Below are positions 19,201 to 27,645 of a DNA stretch of 64,000 nucleotides, in pieces. Under the pieces are notes generated by a model, which searched no databases, was not told where the DNA came from, and worked only from the letters and a program-made list of their open reading frames with translations. This stretch comes from Algibacter sp045066735 (GTDB lineage: Bacteria > Bacteroidota > Bacteroidia > Flavobacteriales > Flavobacteriaceae). The position numbers and the translations under genes are program-made. Position 1 is the first letter of the stretch; each line of letters opens with the position of its first letter. The DNA lies in assembly GCF_045066735.1 (NCBI RefSeq), contig NZ_JBISHH010000005.1, positions 1 to 64,000 on the forward strand, written 5' to 3'.

Positions 19201-20855
19201 TACTCTTTAATAAGTCTAAAAGTATCAATTCTATCAGAGGTTTCCAGTCTTACAACATAAATCCCATTGGCTAATTCTGATGTATTTATTGAATTACTAT
19301 CATTTGAAACCTGAAACGTATTAATTTTTTTACCTAAAACGTCGTACAGATATAGCGTCGCAAAATCATCAGTAGGAAGATTAATGTACAAACGCTCTCT
19401 GATTGGGTTAGGATATAAAGACATTTGATTATTTTCACTAGTATCAGCAGCATCCAGAGCATAAAGTTCCGTTAGGGCCGTTTCCAAGTTTGGAATACCA
19501 TAACCTAAGTAAAAATCTGGATTATTGTATTGAGACGCCGACTCTCTAACCAAATTCATAATCTCTAAGTTAGACATCCCCGGATAAGCTTGCCACAAAC
19601 ATGCTATACCACCTGCCAAAATAGGCGCACTGAAAGATGTACCACTGCTAGTAACAATGTTATCATACTCATTAATTAAATAACTGCTTGCACCTTGCGC
19701 AACAACATCGGGTTTTATAGTGGGTTGGTAATTTGTACCAATAGAACTAAACATAGCATAGTCACCTCTAGAATCGACAGCTCCAATAGATAAAACATTT
19801 GGAGAATCTGCTGGAGCCCCCACACTTCTACCGTATGAATTGCCCGCAGATGTAACAAGAAGCATTCCTTTTTCAAAAGCAATATTTGCGCCTTTTGTAA
19901 TATACGCCGTTTGCCCATCCATATCTGATGTTGCATAATCGTATTTAAAACCTGGATCAAAATCATCATACCCAAGTGAGGTATTTATAATATCGACACC
20001 TAGACTATCTGCACGTTCAGCTGCTTCCACCCAATAACTTTCTTCTACTGGATTTTCATTATCATTATCTTCAGTAATAAACAAATAATATGAGGCATCT
20101 GGAGCAGTACCTACATAATTTTTAGCTGCTGTATCAATATAACCCGCCATGGCACTCAAAACCAGAGTACCATGGTTTGTAGAGGTGTTACTGTAAACAT
20201 CATCGTCACGATTTACAAAATCGTAATCGTCGATAATTTTTCCGGCATCCCTAAGCGTTTTAAACGAACTCATTGTGCTTACATTAGGAAAACCTCCATC
20301 CATAATAGCCACCGTTATACCTTCTCCGGTAAACCCTTCTTGATGTAGCACATCTCCATTAATCATTTCTATTTGATTACTTTGATTAGCATTTCCGTAA
20401 TTATAATCAGTTAAAATATTTTCAAATTTATTTCTACGTTTTGTATTTGCTACTTTCTCAATAGCGCCATGCGATCTATCTGCAAAAATAATTTTACTTA
20501 TAAAGGTCTTTTGAGGTTGTATTAATGTATTTTGATTAATAAAAAGATTCTCAATCGCCGTTTTTTCACCTCGTACATGCACCGCATTAAACCATTTAGA
20601 TTTTGCCAAAACGGAAATACCATCAGCATTTTTAATAGCAGAAATATAATTTTCGTTTACAGGAATATCACGCTCATCAATAGCTATGCCATGCCTCGCT
20701 TTTCTATCAATAGCTTTTTGGGAAAGTATTGTAAGTGGGTGAGCAATACAAGCTGCTCCATTTTCTTTATCTGCTAAATACACCCATGCATCTTCTTGAG
20801 AAAATAAATGGCATGAAAAAGCAATTAAACTGAGGGAAATAATAATTTTTTTCAA
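19200..20855 (-). CDS. Secreted S8 (subtilisin-like) serine protease with T9SS type A sorting domain
   Basis: The 551-residue product has a signal peptide (1-19, HLFSQ), a peptidase S8 domain with Asp186 (VAIMDGG), His228 (NHGTL), oxyanion Asn339 (TSAGN) and Ser407 (SGTSFSAP), and a C-terminal type A sorting domain of about 75 residues (LYPNPIRERLYINLP, YDVLGKKI, LANGIYVVRLETSD). It should be exported across the outer membrane by the type IX system, with the C-terminal domain removed. The catalytic set is complete. The stop overlaps the next start by one base. Confidence 0.94.
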   Translation of the reverse strand: MKKIIISLSLIAFSCHLFSQEDAWVYLADKENGAACIAHPLTILSQKAIDRKARHGIAIDERDIPVNENYISAIKNADGISVLAKSKWFNAVHVRGEKTAIENLFINQNTLIQPQKTFISKIIFADRSHGAIEKVANTKRRNKFENILTDYNYGNANQSNQIEMINGDVLHQEGFTGEGITVAIMDGGFPNVSTMSSFKTLRDAGKIIDDYDFVNRDDDVYSNTSTNHGTLVLSAMAGYIDTAAKNYVGTAPDASYYLFITEDNDNENPVEESYWVEAAERADSLGVDIINTSLGYDDFDPGFKYDYATSDMDGQTAYITKGANIAFEKGMLLVTSAGNSYGRSVGAPADSPNVLSIGAVDSRGDYAMFSSIGTNYQPTIKPDVVAQGASSYLINEYDNIVTSSGTSFSAPILAGGIACLWQAYPGMSNLEIMNLVRESASQYNNPDFYLGYGIPNLETALTELYALDAADTSENNQMSLYPNPIRERLYINLPTDDFATLYLYDVLGKKINTFQVSNDSNSINTSELANGIYVVRLETSDRIDTFRLIKE

Positions 20856-20879
20856 TATAAACGTTTTAGTAGCACTAAG

Positions 20880-22067
20880 TTACGAAATAACTCCTGAACC
20901 AAGCAACTCTTCTTCAAAATACCAAGCAACAAATTGACCTTCGGTAATTGCCGATTGCGGATTCTCGAATTCTACATACAAACCAGAGGCTACTTTGTGC
21001 AAAGTGGCTTTCTCTAAAGTTTGACGATAGCGTATTCGTGCTAATACTTCCAAGGTTTCACCGTTTAAAATAGCCAAGTCTTTTCGAATCCAGTGTAGCT
21101 CTTCATTCGTTACAAACAGAGCTCTTTTGTACAACCCAGGATGTTCTTTTCCTTGGCCGGTGTAAATAACATTTTCACTTACATCGGTATCAATTACAAA
21201 TAAAGGTTCTATAGTTCCTCCAACACCTAAACCTTTTCGTTGTCCTTTAGTAAAATAATGTGCACCTTGGTGCTTGCCAACTATTTTTCCTAAATCGACT
21301 TTATACTCAATTTTTCGCGATAAATAAGCTAATTTTTCTTCTTTGGAAATAAAATTGACTTCTGCTTTTTTATACACGTCAAGATCTTTTGAAATCTCAA
21401 CAATAACACCTTCTTTAGGTTTTAGTTGTTGTTGAAGAAAATCGGGTAACTTCACTTTACCAATAAAACAAAGTCCTTGAGAATCTTTTTTATCAGCAGT
21501 TACTAAATCTAGACTCATTGCGATTTCACGAACTTCAGGCTTGGTTAATTCCCCTATAGGAAACAAAGACTTTGCTAACTGCTCTTGTGATAATTGACAT
21601 AAAAAATACGATTGATCCTTATTACCATCAACACCAGCTAAAAGTTGATAAATATCCTCACCATCTTTTTCAAGTGTTCCTTTTCTGCAATAATGACCTG
21701 TAGCAACATAATCGGCTCCTAAATCTAGAGCGATTTTCATAAATACATCAAACTTTATCTCTCGATTACAAAGAACATCTGGGTTTGGAGTGCGCCCCTT
21801 TTCATATTCATTGAACATGTAATCCACAATACGCTCCTTATATTCTTCACTTAAATCTACAGTTTGGAAAGGAATTCCAAGTTTTTCGGCAACCAACATA
21901 GCATCATTACTATCATCTAGCCACGGACATTCATTGGATATAGTAACCGAATCGTCGTGCCAGTTTTTCATGAATAACCCAATAACTTCGTAACCTTGCT
22001 CCTGTAATAAATAGGCCGCAACACTAGAATCTACACCTCCCGAAAGTCCAATTACAACTCGTTTCAT
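20880..22067 (-). CDS. mnmA: tRNA-specific 2-thiouridylase MnmA
   Basis: This 395-residue cytoplasmic enzyme makes 2-thiouridine at U34 of Lys, Glu and Gln tRNAs. The PP-loop SGGVDSS (9-15), the region NPDVLCNREIKFD with the first catalytic Cys, ATGHYCR, and SQGLCFIG with the second catalytic Cys are all visible. The central and C-terminal beta domains follow (KGQRKGLGVGG; ARIRYRQ). Length is slightly longer than in proteobacteria, as usual in Bacteroidota. Confidence 0.96.
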   Translation of the reverse strand: MKRVVIGLSGGVDSSVAAYLLQEQGYEVIGLFMKNWHDDSVTISNECPWLDDSNDAMLVAEKLGIPFQTVDLSEEYKERIVDYMFNEYEKGRTPNPDVLCNREIKFDVFMKIALDLGADYVATGHYCRKGTLEKDGEDIYQLLAGVDGNKDQSYFLCQLSQEQLAKSLFPIGELTKPEVREIAMSLDLVTADKKDSQGLCFIGKVKLPDFLQQQLKPKEGVIVEISKDLDVYKKAEVNFISKEEKLAYLSRKIEYKVDLGKIVGKHQGAHYFTKGQRKGLGVGGTIEPLFVIDTDVSENVIYTGQGKEHPGLYKRALFVTNEELHWIRKDLAILNGETLEVLARIRYRQTLEKATLHKVASGLYVEFENPQSAITEGQFVAWYFEEELLGSGVIS

Positions 22068-22255
22068 GTTTATTATTATAAAATATACGTTCCAATTACC
22101 TGGGTTTTAACAAATAAAAACAGGTAAATGGTTTTCTTAAATTAATGTTTGTTCTCTAAAAAAATTAGTTTACAAAGGTAGGTATAATAGATTGTTTTTA
22201 AATTGGATTTCGATAGTAAATAACTATGCTATAGATAAGAAAAACACATAAGAAT

Positions 22256-22272
22256 TGTTTACCCAGTAAACA
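22256..22272 (-). terminator. Weak terminator-like hairpin
   Basis: TGTTTAC-CCA-GTAAACA is a perfect 7-bp stem with a 3-nt loop just downstream of the YwqK-like gene. The following minus-strand bases are ATTCTT, a weak U-run. Confidence 0.4.
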
Positions 22273-22280
22273 GCTATCAA

Positions 22281-22985
22281 TTAAGATTTTTTAACGTATT
22301 TTGGTACGTAAGTAAAATCTTTTTCCTCGGTTAATTTACCATTGTCATAATATTTCCAAACGCCATGTTTTTTATCACGTTTATACTGGCCTTCAATAAG
22401 TAGCTCACCTTTACCATTATATATTTTGGCTGGCCCATGAAGCTCCCCGTTTTCATAAACATAAGACTTTAAAACTACTTTATTTTCAGAATACCAAAAC
22501 GATTCGCCATGAAGTTTTCCTGCATTGTAATGCTCTCTTTGCGCAATTTCTCCATTCTTATAAAAAACTAACCGCTCTCCAACTAATTGCCCTGAGTTAT
22601 CGAAGTTTTCAAGAATTAAAAGGTTATTGTTACTTTTTTGATAATACTTCCAAGTCCCAATATAGGTTTTTCCATCCATTTCTCCCTCGCTAATAACCTT
22701 TCCGTTTGAAGCTAAAAACACCACTTTTGCAATATTGTTATCTTTATTAAACAGTTTTGTAGCAGAAAGCACCGCTTTCCCTCTAACATTTTTATAGAAT
22801 TTAAATTCTCCTATTTCTTTTCCATGTAAAAACTCACCTTGATACCTAATAATATCAGTGCTTTCAAAATTTTTCTTCCAAACTCCATCTCGCTTTCCGG
22901 CACTATCTAATTGATTAATGCTTTGCGCAGACAAAACAAAAGTTGAAGCAAAAAATAGTAAAGTTGATAATTTTATAAATTTCAT
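22281..22985 (-). CDS. Secreted MORN/YwqK-like repeat protein
   Basis: The protein is about 234 residues from the ATG at 22985, chosen because it begins directly with a signal peptide (KLSTLLFFASTFVLSAQS). The longer frame from 23018 adds 11 unlikely residues. The mature part consists of repeats of the type GxWKYYxxNGxLxxExxYxxGKxHG (HGESFWYSENKVVLKSYVYENG, HGPAKIYNGKGELLIEGQY, HGVWKYYDNGKLTEE), as in the YwqK/MORN_2 family. Annotation pipelines often call this family an antitoxin, but nothing here indicates a toxin partner. Function is unknown. Confidence 0.8.
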   Translation of the reverse strand: MKFIKLSTLLFFASTFVLSAQSINQLDSAGKRDGVWKKNFESTDIIRYQGEFLHGKEIGEFKFYKNVRGKAVLSATKLFNKDNNIAKVVFLASNGKVISEGEMDGKTYIGTWKYYQKSNNNLLILENFDNSGQLVGERLVFYKNGEIAQREHYNAGKLHGESFWYSENKVVLKSYVYENGELHGPAKIYNGKGELLIEGQYKRDKKHGVWKYYDNGKLTEEKDFTYVPKYVKKS

Positions 22986-23078
22986 ATAGAATATCTTAAT
23001 GTATATAGAGTGTAACATTTTTAGAAAACGAAATTATCGCTTTCAAATTGTTTTAAGCAAATACACTGCCAAAAATTT

Positions 23079-24659
23079 TTAGTTTTTATAAATATTTGAA
23101 AGCACCCACTCCAATTCGGGGTCTTTCCCTGAAAGCCTATCGGGAATTGTTGGTGTTATTTCAACATCGGGTATTATACCATAACCATCAGGATTTTGTT
23201 TAAACGGTGCTTCTATTTGCATTAAACCCATTCTAATATTTAATTTAGATTCTGGTAATCTATAAATTTTATACAAACCAGCAACACAACCATTATAAGC
23301 TCCACCAGTTTCTTCACCAACAAAAACAGCTCTTTTAGTCGCTTTTAAATGCGTTGAAATTAATGAAGATGCTGAAAAGGAATTCCCGTTAATTAATACA
23401 TATAAATGGCCTGTATAATTTAATTTTTTGGGGTCTTTTTCTTTAGAATACGGGAATCTATAATACAAGTTTCCATCTTGTTTTTTAGTTTTTAATAGAT
23501 TGTCTAAGGCTAAAAAAGGGGAAAATAGACCAACAAATATTTTTTGAGTAATACTTGTAGTGTTATTCATGAAAGCTGGAAAAAAAGACAACCGACTATT
23601 AACCTGACTTGGAGGCATAAATGTATATTTTGTTTTGGTTAAATACCCATATAAAAAATTAATTTCTTCTATGCGACCACCTCCATTATCACGCAAATCT
23701 AAAATTAAGTTTTTTGTTTTTGCAGAATCTAGTTTTGCAAAACTCTCTTTATAAAATTTGCGATAAGTTCCATTTTTAAACCCTCTAATTTTCATGTACG
23801 CCGTCGTGCTATCTTTACCAATAAAATTAAAGTTCCGTGTATATTCTTTTTGTTTTGCTATAAAACCGTATTTTTTATCTTTTGTACGTTTCTTTTTGGC
23901 TGCTATTCTGTTTTGCTTCCGTTCCGCACTTGTTAATTTTATTGGTTTTGGTTTTACCTTTAAAGAGTCAGTTTCTTTGGTTTCTTCTTTTTTCAAAATA
24001 CGTTTTAATGTTTTTGAAAAAATAGAATCCTTCAACTTAAACTGAATATTCAAACTATCAATAAACCCCTTGTCTTTATAGTAAAAAGTTGAAAAATTGC
24101 GTCCAACCAATCTGTTATGTAATGTTTGATTATAACCATCAGAAGCAAAACGGGTTTTAAAAGATTCTACCAAGTCCGTTACGTTTTCATTATCAATTTT
24201 TAAAACCTCTGCCCCTACCAATGCAGAATCTTTACCTCGCGTTTTTACAACCCAAAGTTTATGGTTTAAATATTCAAAATCGAGATCGTAAAATTCAAAT
24301 TTTTTCTTTTTTAATGCCTTACGTTCTTTTTTTGTAAATTCTCTATATGCAGAGCCTAAAGACACATGGCCTTGTTTAATTTCTGCAATTACTGGTGCTA
24401 GTTTTTTATAAAATTCACGAGAATTTATAGGTGTATTTATAGCCTTCTTTAAGCTATCGAATTTAAAATCTAATTGAGATTTAGATGTATATTGATAAAG
24501 TTTTGGATGGTGCTTTTTTAATTGGTTGTAAACCTTATCTATATCCTGATGCAAGTGCTTTGGCGTGTGCAATGTCTCTATTTGTGCATTGTGCCTTTTT
24601 ACACTTACGCAAGATGCACAACAACTAATTAAGAGTAAAAATAAAATGAGTTTACGCAT
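23079..24659 (-). CDS. S41 family (C-terminal processing peptidase-like) lipoprotein
   Basis: The 526-residue product starts with a lipoprotein signal (LILFLLLISCCASC). An N-terminal helical part resembling the tricorn/CTP N-domain and a degenerate PDZ-like part (VGAEVLKIDNENVTDL) are followed by a Lys-rich insertion (about 215-275) and the S41 core: LILDLRDNGGGRIEEINFL, then NGNSFSASSLISTHL with the candidate catalytic Ser, and VGEETGGAYNG. It is probably a periplasmic protease acting on envelope proteins. The Lys-rich insertion is unusual in length. Confidence 0.85.
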   Translation of the reverse strand: MRKLILFLLLISCCASCVSVKRHNAQIETLHTPKHLHQDIDKVYNQLKKHHPKLYQYTSKSQLDFKFDSLKKAINTPINSREFYKKLAPVIAEIKQGHVSLGSAYREFTKKERKALKKKKFEFYDLDFEYLNHKLWVVKTRGKDSALVGAEVLKIDNENVTDLVESFKTRFASDGYNQTLHNRLVGRNFSTFYYKDKGFIDSLNIQFKLKDSIFSKTLKRILKKEETKETDSLKVKPKPIKLTSAERKQNRIAAKKKRTKDKKYGFIAKQKEYTRNFNFIGKDSTTAYMKIRGFKNGTYRKFYKESFAKLDSAKTKNLILDLRDNGGGRIEEINFLYGYLTKTKYTFMPPSQVNSRLSFFPAFMNNTTSITQKIFVGLFSPFLALDNLLKTKKQDGNLYYRFPYSKEKDPKKLNYTGHLYVLINGNSFSASSLISTHLKATKRAVFVGEETGGAYNGCVAGLYKIYRLPESKLNIRMGLMQIEAPFKQNPDGYGIIPDVEITPTIPDRLSGKDPELEWVLSNIYKN

Positions 24660-24748
24660 TGATGCTCTAATGTGTTTTGGTGTTGTAAAAGTAATTTATT
24701 TTTTTGACAGATATAGAAATTTAAAACAAAGGTCACTCTTACTATAAG

Positions 24749-24849
24749 TAAACCGAACCTTGGCGCTCGCATTAGGGATAGCAGTGAAAAGCCCACAGTG
24801 CTGCAAATGGTAATTGGCAGCGCGAGGACTTGTAACGTATAGCCCGACG
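24749..24849 (+). ncRNA. Candidate structured non-coding RNA upstream of smpB
   Basis: The segment has no ORF and is more GC-rich and ordered than the flanks. CTCGC (near 24767) can pair with GCGAG (near 24821), and AGCAGTG with CAGTGCT can form an inner stem with one mismatch. The string CATTAGGGATAGCAGTG and the end GACTTGTAACG-ATAGCCCGAC resemble, from memory, a recurrent flavobacterial intergenic element. I cannot say whether it corresponds to an Rfam family such as Flavo-1 or 6S-Flavo. Orientation is assumed to be plus. Confidence 0.35.
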
Positions 24850-24899
24850 TTTTTTAATGCTAGAAGATTTTATTTTAGAAATCTTCTAGCATTAAAAAA
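24850..24899. repeat. Perfect 21-bp inverted repeat with 8-nt loop
   Basis: The arms (24850-24870 and 24879-24899) are perfect complements around the loop TATTTTAG. The left arm begins with six T and the right arm ends with six A, which is the reverse of an intrinsic terminator (A-run before, T-run after). It directly abuts the candidate RNA and lies 37 bp before the smpB ATG. Confidence 0.8.
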
Positions 24900-24935
24900 G
24901 GGAATGCCATAATAATTTTTGTAATTTTGTTGGTC

Positions 24936-25394
24936 ATGCAAAACAAAGTAAACATACAGAATAAAAAGGCGCGCTTTCTATACGAGATTTTAGATAAGTA
25001 CACCGCGGGAATTGTACTTACGGGTACTGAAATTAAATCGATTAGAAGTAGTCGCGCATCTATTGCGGAAAGTTTTTGCGAGTTTAACGAAGCTGGTGAA
25101 CTTTTTGTAATAAATATGACGGTTGAAGAATATATTTATGGTAACTATTACAACCATAGACCAAAAGCGGAACGAAAATTGCTGCTGAACCGAAAGGAAT
25201 TGAAAAAGTTGTATAAAGAGGTGCAAAATACAGGTTTAACTATTATTCCGTTGCGCTTATTTATTAACGATAATGGTTACGCTAAATTGGTTATTGCTTT
25301 AGCTAAAGGTAAAAAACTATATGATAAACGTGAAACCATAAAAGATCGTGATAATAAGCGAAATTTAGACCGAATTAAGAAAATTTACAAATAA
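24936..25394 (+). CDS. smpB: SsrA-binding protein SmpB
   Basis: This 152-residue tmRNA-binding protein of the trans-translation ribosome rescue pathway contains the conserved NKKARFLYEILDKYTAGIVL, GTEIKSIRSSRASIAESFC, NYYNHRPKAERKLLLNRKEL, LYKEV, and the basic C-terminal tail (KLYDKRETIKDRDNKRNLDR) that enters the decoding centre. I use the ATG at 24936; a TTG at 24927 would add three residues. A TAnnTTTG box (TAATTTTG) at 24922-24929 is so close to the ATG that a leaderless or very short-leader mRNA is possible. The ssrA gene itself is not in the window. Confidence 0.96.
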   Translation: MQNKVNIQNKKARFLYEILDKYTAGIVLTGTEIKSIRSSRASIAESFCEFNEAGELFVINMTVEEYIYGNYYNHRPKAERKLLLNRKELKKLYKEVQNTGLTIIPLRLFINDNGYAKLVIALAKGKKLYDKRETIKDRDNKRNLDRIKKIYK

Positions 25395-25400
25395 ACAACC

Positions 25401-25970
25401 ATGAAAAAATACGTTTTTATACTTTTTTTAACTGCTATTTCTATAACTGCCCAAGCGCAAAAAGGTTCTAAAAAAGGACAAGGAAATGACAAAGAAAAGG
25501 CTGAAGAACCAATTGATTACACGGAAAATTTTGCTACAGTAAACAATATTATCAATACGCTTTACGATGTAGTTTCGGGAAAAAAAGATGAGGAACGTGA
25601 TTGGAAACTTTTTAAACTTTTGTTTCACTCAGATGCGAAGTTAATTACAGCAGGAAGAAATAATGAAAGAGAATTTCAGGTGAAATTTATGGGTGCTGGA
25701 GATTATGTGAAAAGCTCGAGTAAATGGATTACTTCTAATGGTTTTGTAAAAAAAGAAATGCGCCGAAAAACAGAGGAATTTGGGCGAATGGCCCACGTAT
25801 TTAGTAGTTATAAAACCTATAATACTGAAGACGAAAATAAAGAAGATTCTGAAATGCGCGGTATCAACAGCATACAATTATTGAATGATGGTGAACGCTG
25901 GTGGATTTTGAATATCTATTGGACTCAAGAAACATGGTTAAACCCCATTCCTGCAGAGTATTTGGATTAA
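25401..25970 (+). CDS. Secreted NTF2-like protein, unknown function
   Basis: The 189-residue product has a signal peptide (MKKYVFILFLTAISITAQAQ) followed by a Lys-rich linker and a cone-like NTF2/SnoaL-type domain (NIINTLYDVVSGKKDEERDWKLFKLLFHSDAKLI, then RTEEFGRMAHVFSSYKTY, and GINSIQLLNDGERWWILNIYW). It starts 6 bp after smpB and is probably in the same transcript. Enzymatic or binding function cannot be read from the sequence. Confidence 0.75.
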   Translation: MKKYVFILFLTAISITAQAQKGSKKGQGNDKEKAEEPIDYTENFATVNNIINTLYDVVSGKKDEERDWKLFKLLFHSDAKLITAGRNNEREFQVKFMGAGDYVKSSSKWITSNGFVKKEMRRKTEEFGRMAHVFSSYKTYNTEDENKEDSEMRGINSIQLLNDGERWWILNIYWTQETWLNPIPAEYLD

Positions 25971-25987
25971 TATTACAAGATTTTTAA

Positions 25988-26533
25988 ATGAGTTATTTTT
26001 ATACGCACATAAGCCCAGAAATTAAAGATTTTATTAAAGAACAGCATATCTTTTTTGTTGGTACAGCGGCTAGTGATGGACGTATAAATATTTCACCAAA
26101 GGGACACGATTCGCTCCGCGTTTTATCGCCAAATAAAATAGTTTGGTTAAACTTAACCGGCAGTGGCAATGAAACAGCCGCTCACCTATTACAACAAAAT
26201 AGAATGACTATTATGTTTTGTGCGTTTGAAGGCAAACCACTTATTTTAAGACTTTATGGTAGTGCAAAAATTTATCACGAACGCGATGCTGAATTCCATA
26301 AACATATTGGTTTATTCGAAAAAAATACGGGATCTAGACAAATTATTGTCATGAATGTAGATTCGCTCCAAACATCATGCGGTTATTCTATTCCTTTTAT
26401 GGATTTTAAAGAAGAGCGTGGCATGCTAAATTCTTGGTCTGAAAAACAAGGTAAAACACGTATTGAAAACTACTGGAAAGAAAAAAACACAACCAGTATT
26501 GATGGTTTTGAAACCAAAATTTTGAAAGATTAA
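25988..26533 (+). CDS. Pyridoxamine 5'-phosphate oxidase-fold family protein
   Basis: The 181-residue protein has the split-barrel flavin-binding fold of the PNPOx-like superfamily: IKEQHIFFVGTAASDGRINISPKG, NKIVWLNLTGSGNETAAHLLQQNRMTIMFC, LRLYGSAKIYHE. It is not the classical PdxH, which has a different length and motifs; relatives bind FMN or F420 or are uncharacterised. It lies 17 bp after the NTF2-like gene. Its 3' end overlaps the convergent hydrolase gene by 4 bp. Confidence 0.82.
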   Translation: MSYFYTHISPEIKDFIKEQHIFFVGTAASDGRINISPKGHDSLRVLSPNKIVWLNLTGSGNETAAHLLQQNRMTIMFCAFEGKPLILRLYGSAKIYHERDAEFHKHIGLFEKNTGSRQIIVMNVDSLQTSCGYSIPFMDFKEERGMLNSWSEKQGKTRIENYWKEKNTTSIDGFETKILKD

Positions 26534-27552
26534 ATACCTTTAGTACGTTCCCAAAGGTTACTTATTGCGGCATTAAAATCTCTAGATTCGGCTTCAAAAG
26601 GAATCATATTAAGCCTGTCACCATCCTTAAAAATTTTCATTTTAAAAACAGAAGAATTTGGATTATTTTTATCTAATAACGGGTAGCGTAAATCGTTGTA
26701 TTGATAATTATTATCTTCCATTTTATACACGCTATAATATCCATTACTAAACCAGGCTAAATCTTTTATATCCCGATAAACTTCTGGTTTTAAGTCACGC
26801 TGCTTTGGCAATTCAACAAAATTAATAAAACTACTTTTGGTGTCTAAAAGGGAATAATTAGCGATTACATAACCTGTTTTTGTTTCTACAATGCCATACC
26901 ATAATAGGTTACTTAACAATGCCGGATTAGAACTATAACGATAATATTCTATTTGCTTGGCAGCCAAAGAACTTCTTAACACCGAATCGATATACAATTT
27001 ATTTATAACTGTAAAAAGCATATACACCGAGCTCACACCTAAACCTAATTTTAACCAAGTTTTTCTTTTAATGGAGCTACGTTTAAAAAACATAAGTGTG
27101 ATTATACAAACCAAAAATGGAATGGTATAAAACGGATCGACCACAGCAATATTATTAAAAGCCACTCTATAATCACTAAACGGAGCAAATAATTGTGTGC
27201 CGTAAGCTGTAAAACAATCTAATATGGGGTGCGTTAAAAGCGACCAGAAAAATAGGCGAATCCAATCGCCTCTGGTGGTGGTATCTCCTCTTTTTCCGGT
27301 GTTATATAACTTAAAAACGAGCCAACCGAAAAGAAAAGCACCCAAAACAGAAAATAGAATAGAATGCATAAACCCACGATGGAACAGCATAGCATCTATT
27401 TTATTTTGATGAATTAAACCACCTACAATAACGTCTAAATCTGGAATTGTACCTCCTATTGCTCCAAATAACAGCGCTTTATTACCTATTTTCTTTCCTA
27501 AAATAGCTTCGCCACAAGCAGCGCCTAAAACGATTTGAGTTAATGAATCCAT
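26530..27552 (-). CDS. Membrane-bound metal-dependent hydrolase (YdjM/LexA-binding-like)
   Basis: The 340-residue protein begins with MDSLTQIVLGAACGEAILGKKIGNKALLFGA, followed by the family motifs GGTIPDLDVI and HRGFMHSILF, and HPILDCFTAYGTQLFAPFS later. The His/Asp residues in these motifs are the expected metal ligands. About five transmembrane segments occupy the N-terminal two thirds and a soluble domain of ~130 residues ends the protein. The substrate is unknown. Confidence 0.85.
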   Translation of the reverse strand: MDSLTQIVLGAACGEAILGKKIGNKALLFGAIGGTIPDLDVIVGGLIHQNKIDAMLFHRGFMHSILFSVLGAFLFGWLVFKLYNTGKRGDTTTRGDWIRLFFWSLLTHPILDCFTAYGTQLFAPFSDYRVAFNNIAVVDPFYTIPFLVCIITLMFFKRSSIKRKTWLKLGLGVSSVYMLFTVINKLYIDSVLRSSLAAKQIEYYRYSSNPALLSNLLWYGIVETKTGYVIANYSLLDTKSSFINFVELPKQRDLKPEVYRDIKDLAWFSNGYYSVYKMEDNNYQYNDLRYPLLDKNNPNSSVFKMKIFKDGDRLNMIPFEAESRDFNAAISNLWERTKGI

Positions 27553-27645
27553 ATTATTTTAAAAAATGAAATGCAAAAGTAAGGAAGTATTTCTATTTGC
27601 ATACATTCAACTAAAATCGTAACATTACGGTACAAAATTGATAGT

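Noticed and set aside
22281..22985. Antitoxin of a toxin-antitoxin pair (usual YwqK label)
   Set aside because: The protein is secreted and no toxin gene is adjacent; the label comes from family naming only.
24749..24849. tRNA or tmRNA gene
   Set aside because: No TPsiC-loop motif, acceptor stem, CCA end or tmRNA tag frame could be found.
24850..24899. Intrinsic terminator
   Set aside because: The T-run is on the 5' side and the A-run on the 3' side of the stem on both strands, so no U-run follows the hairpin; I list it as an inverted repeat instead.
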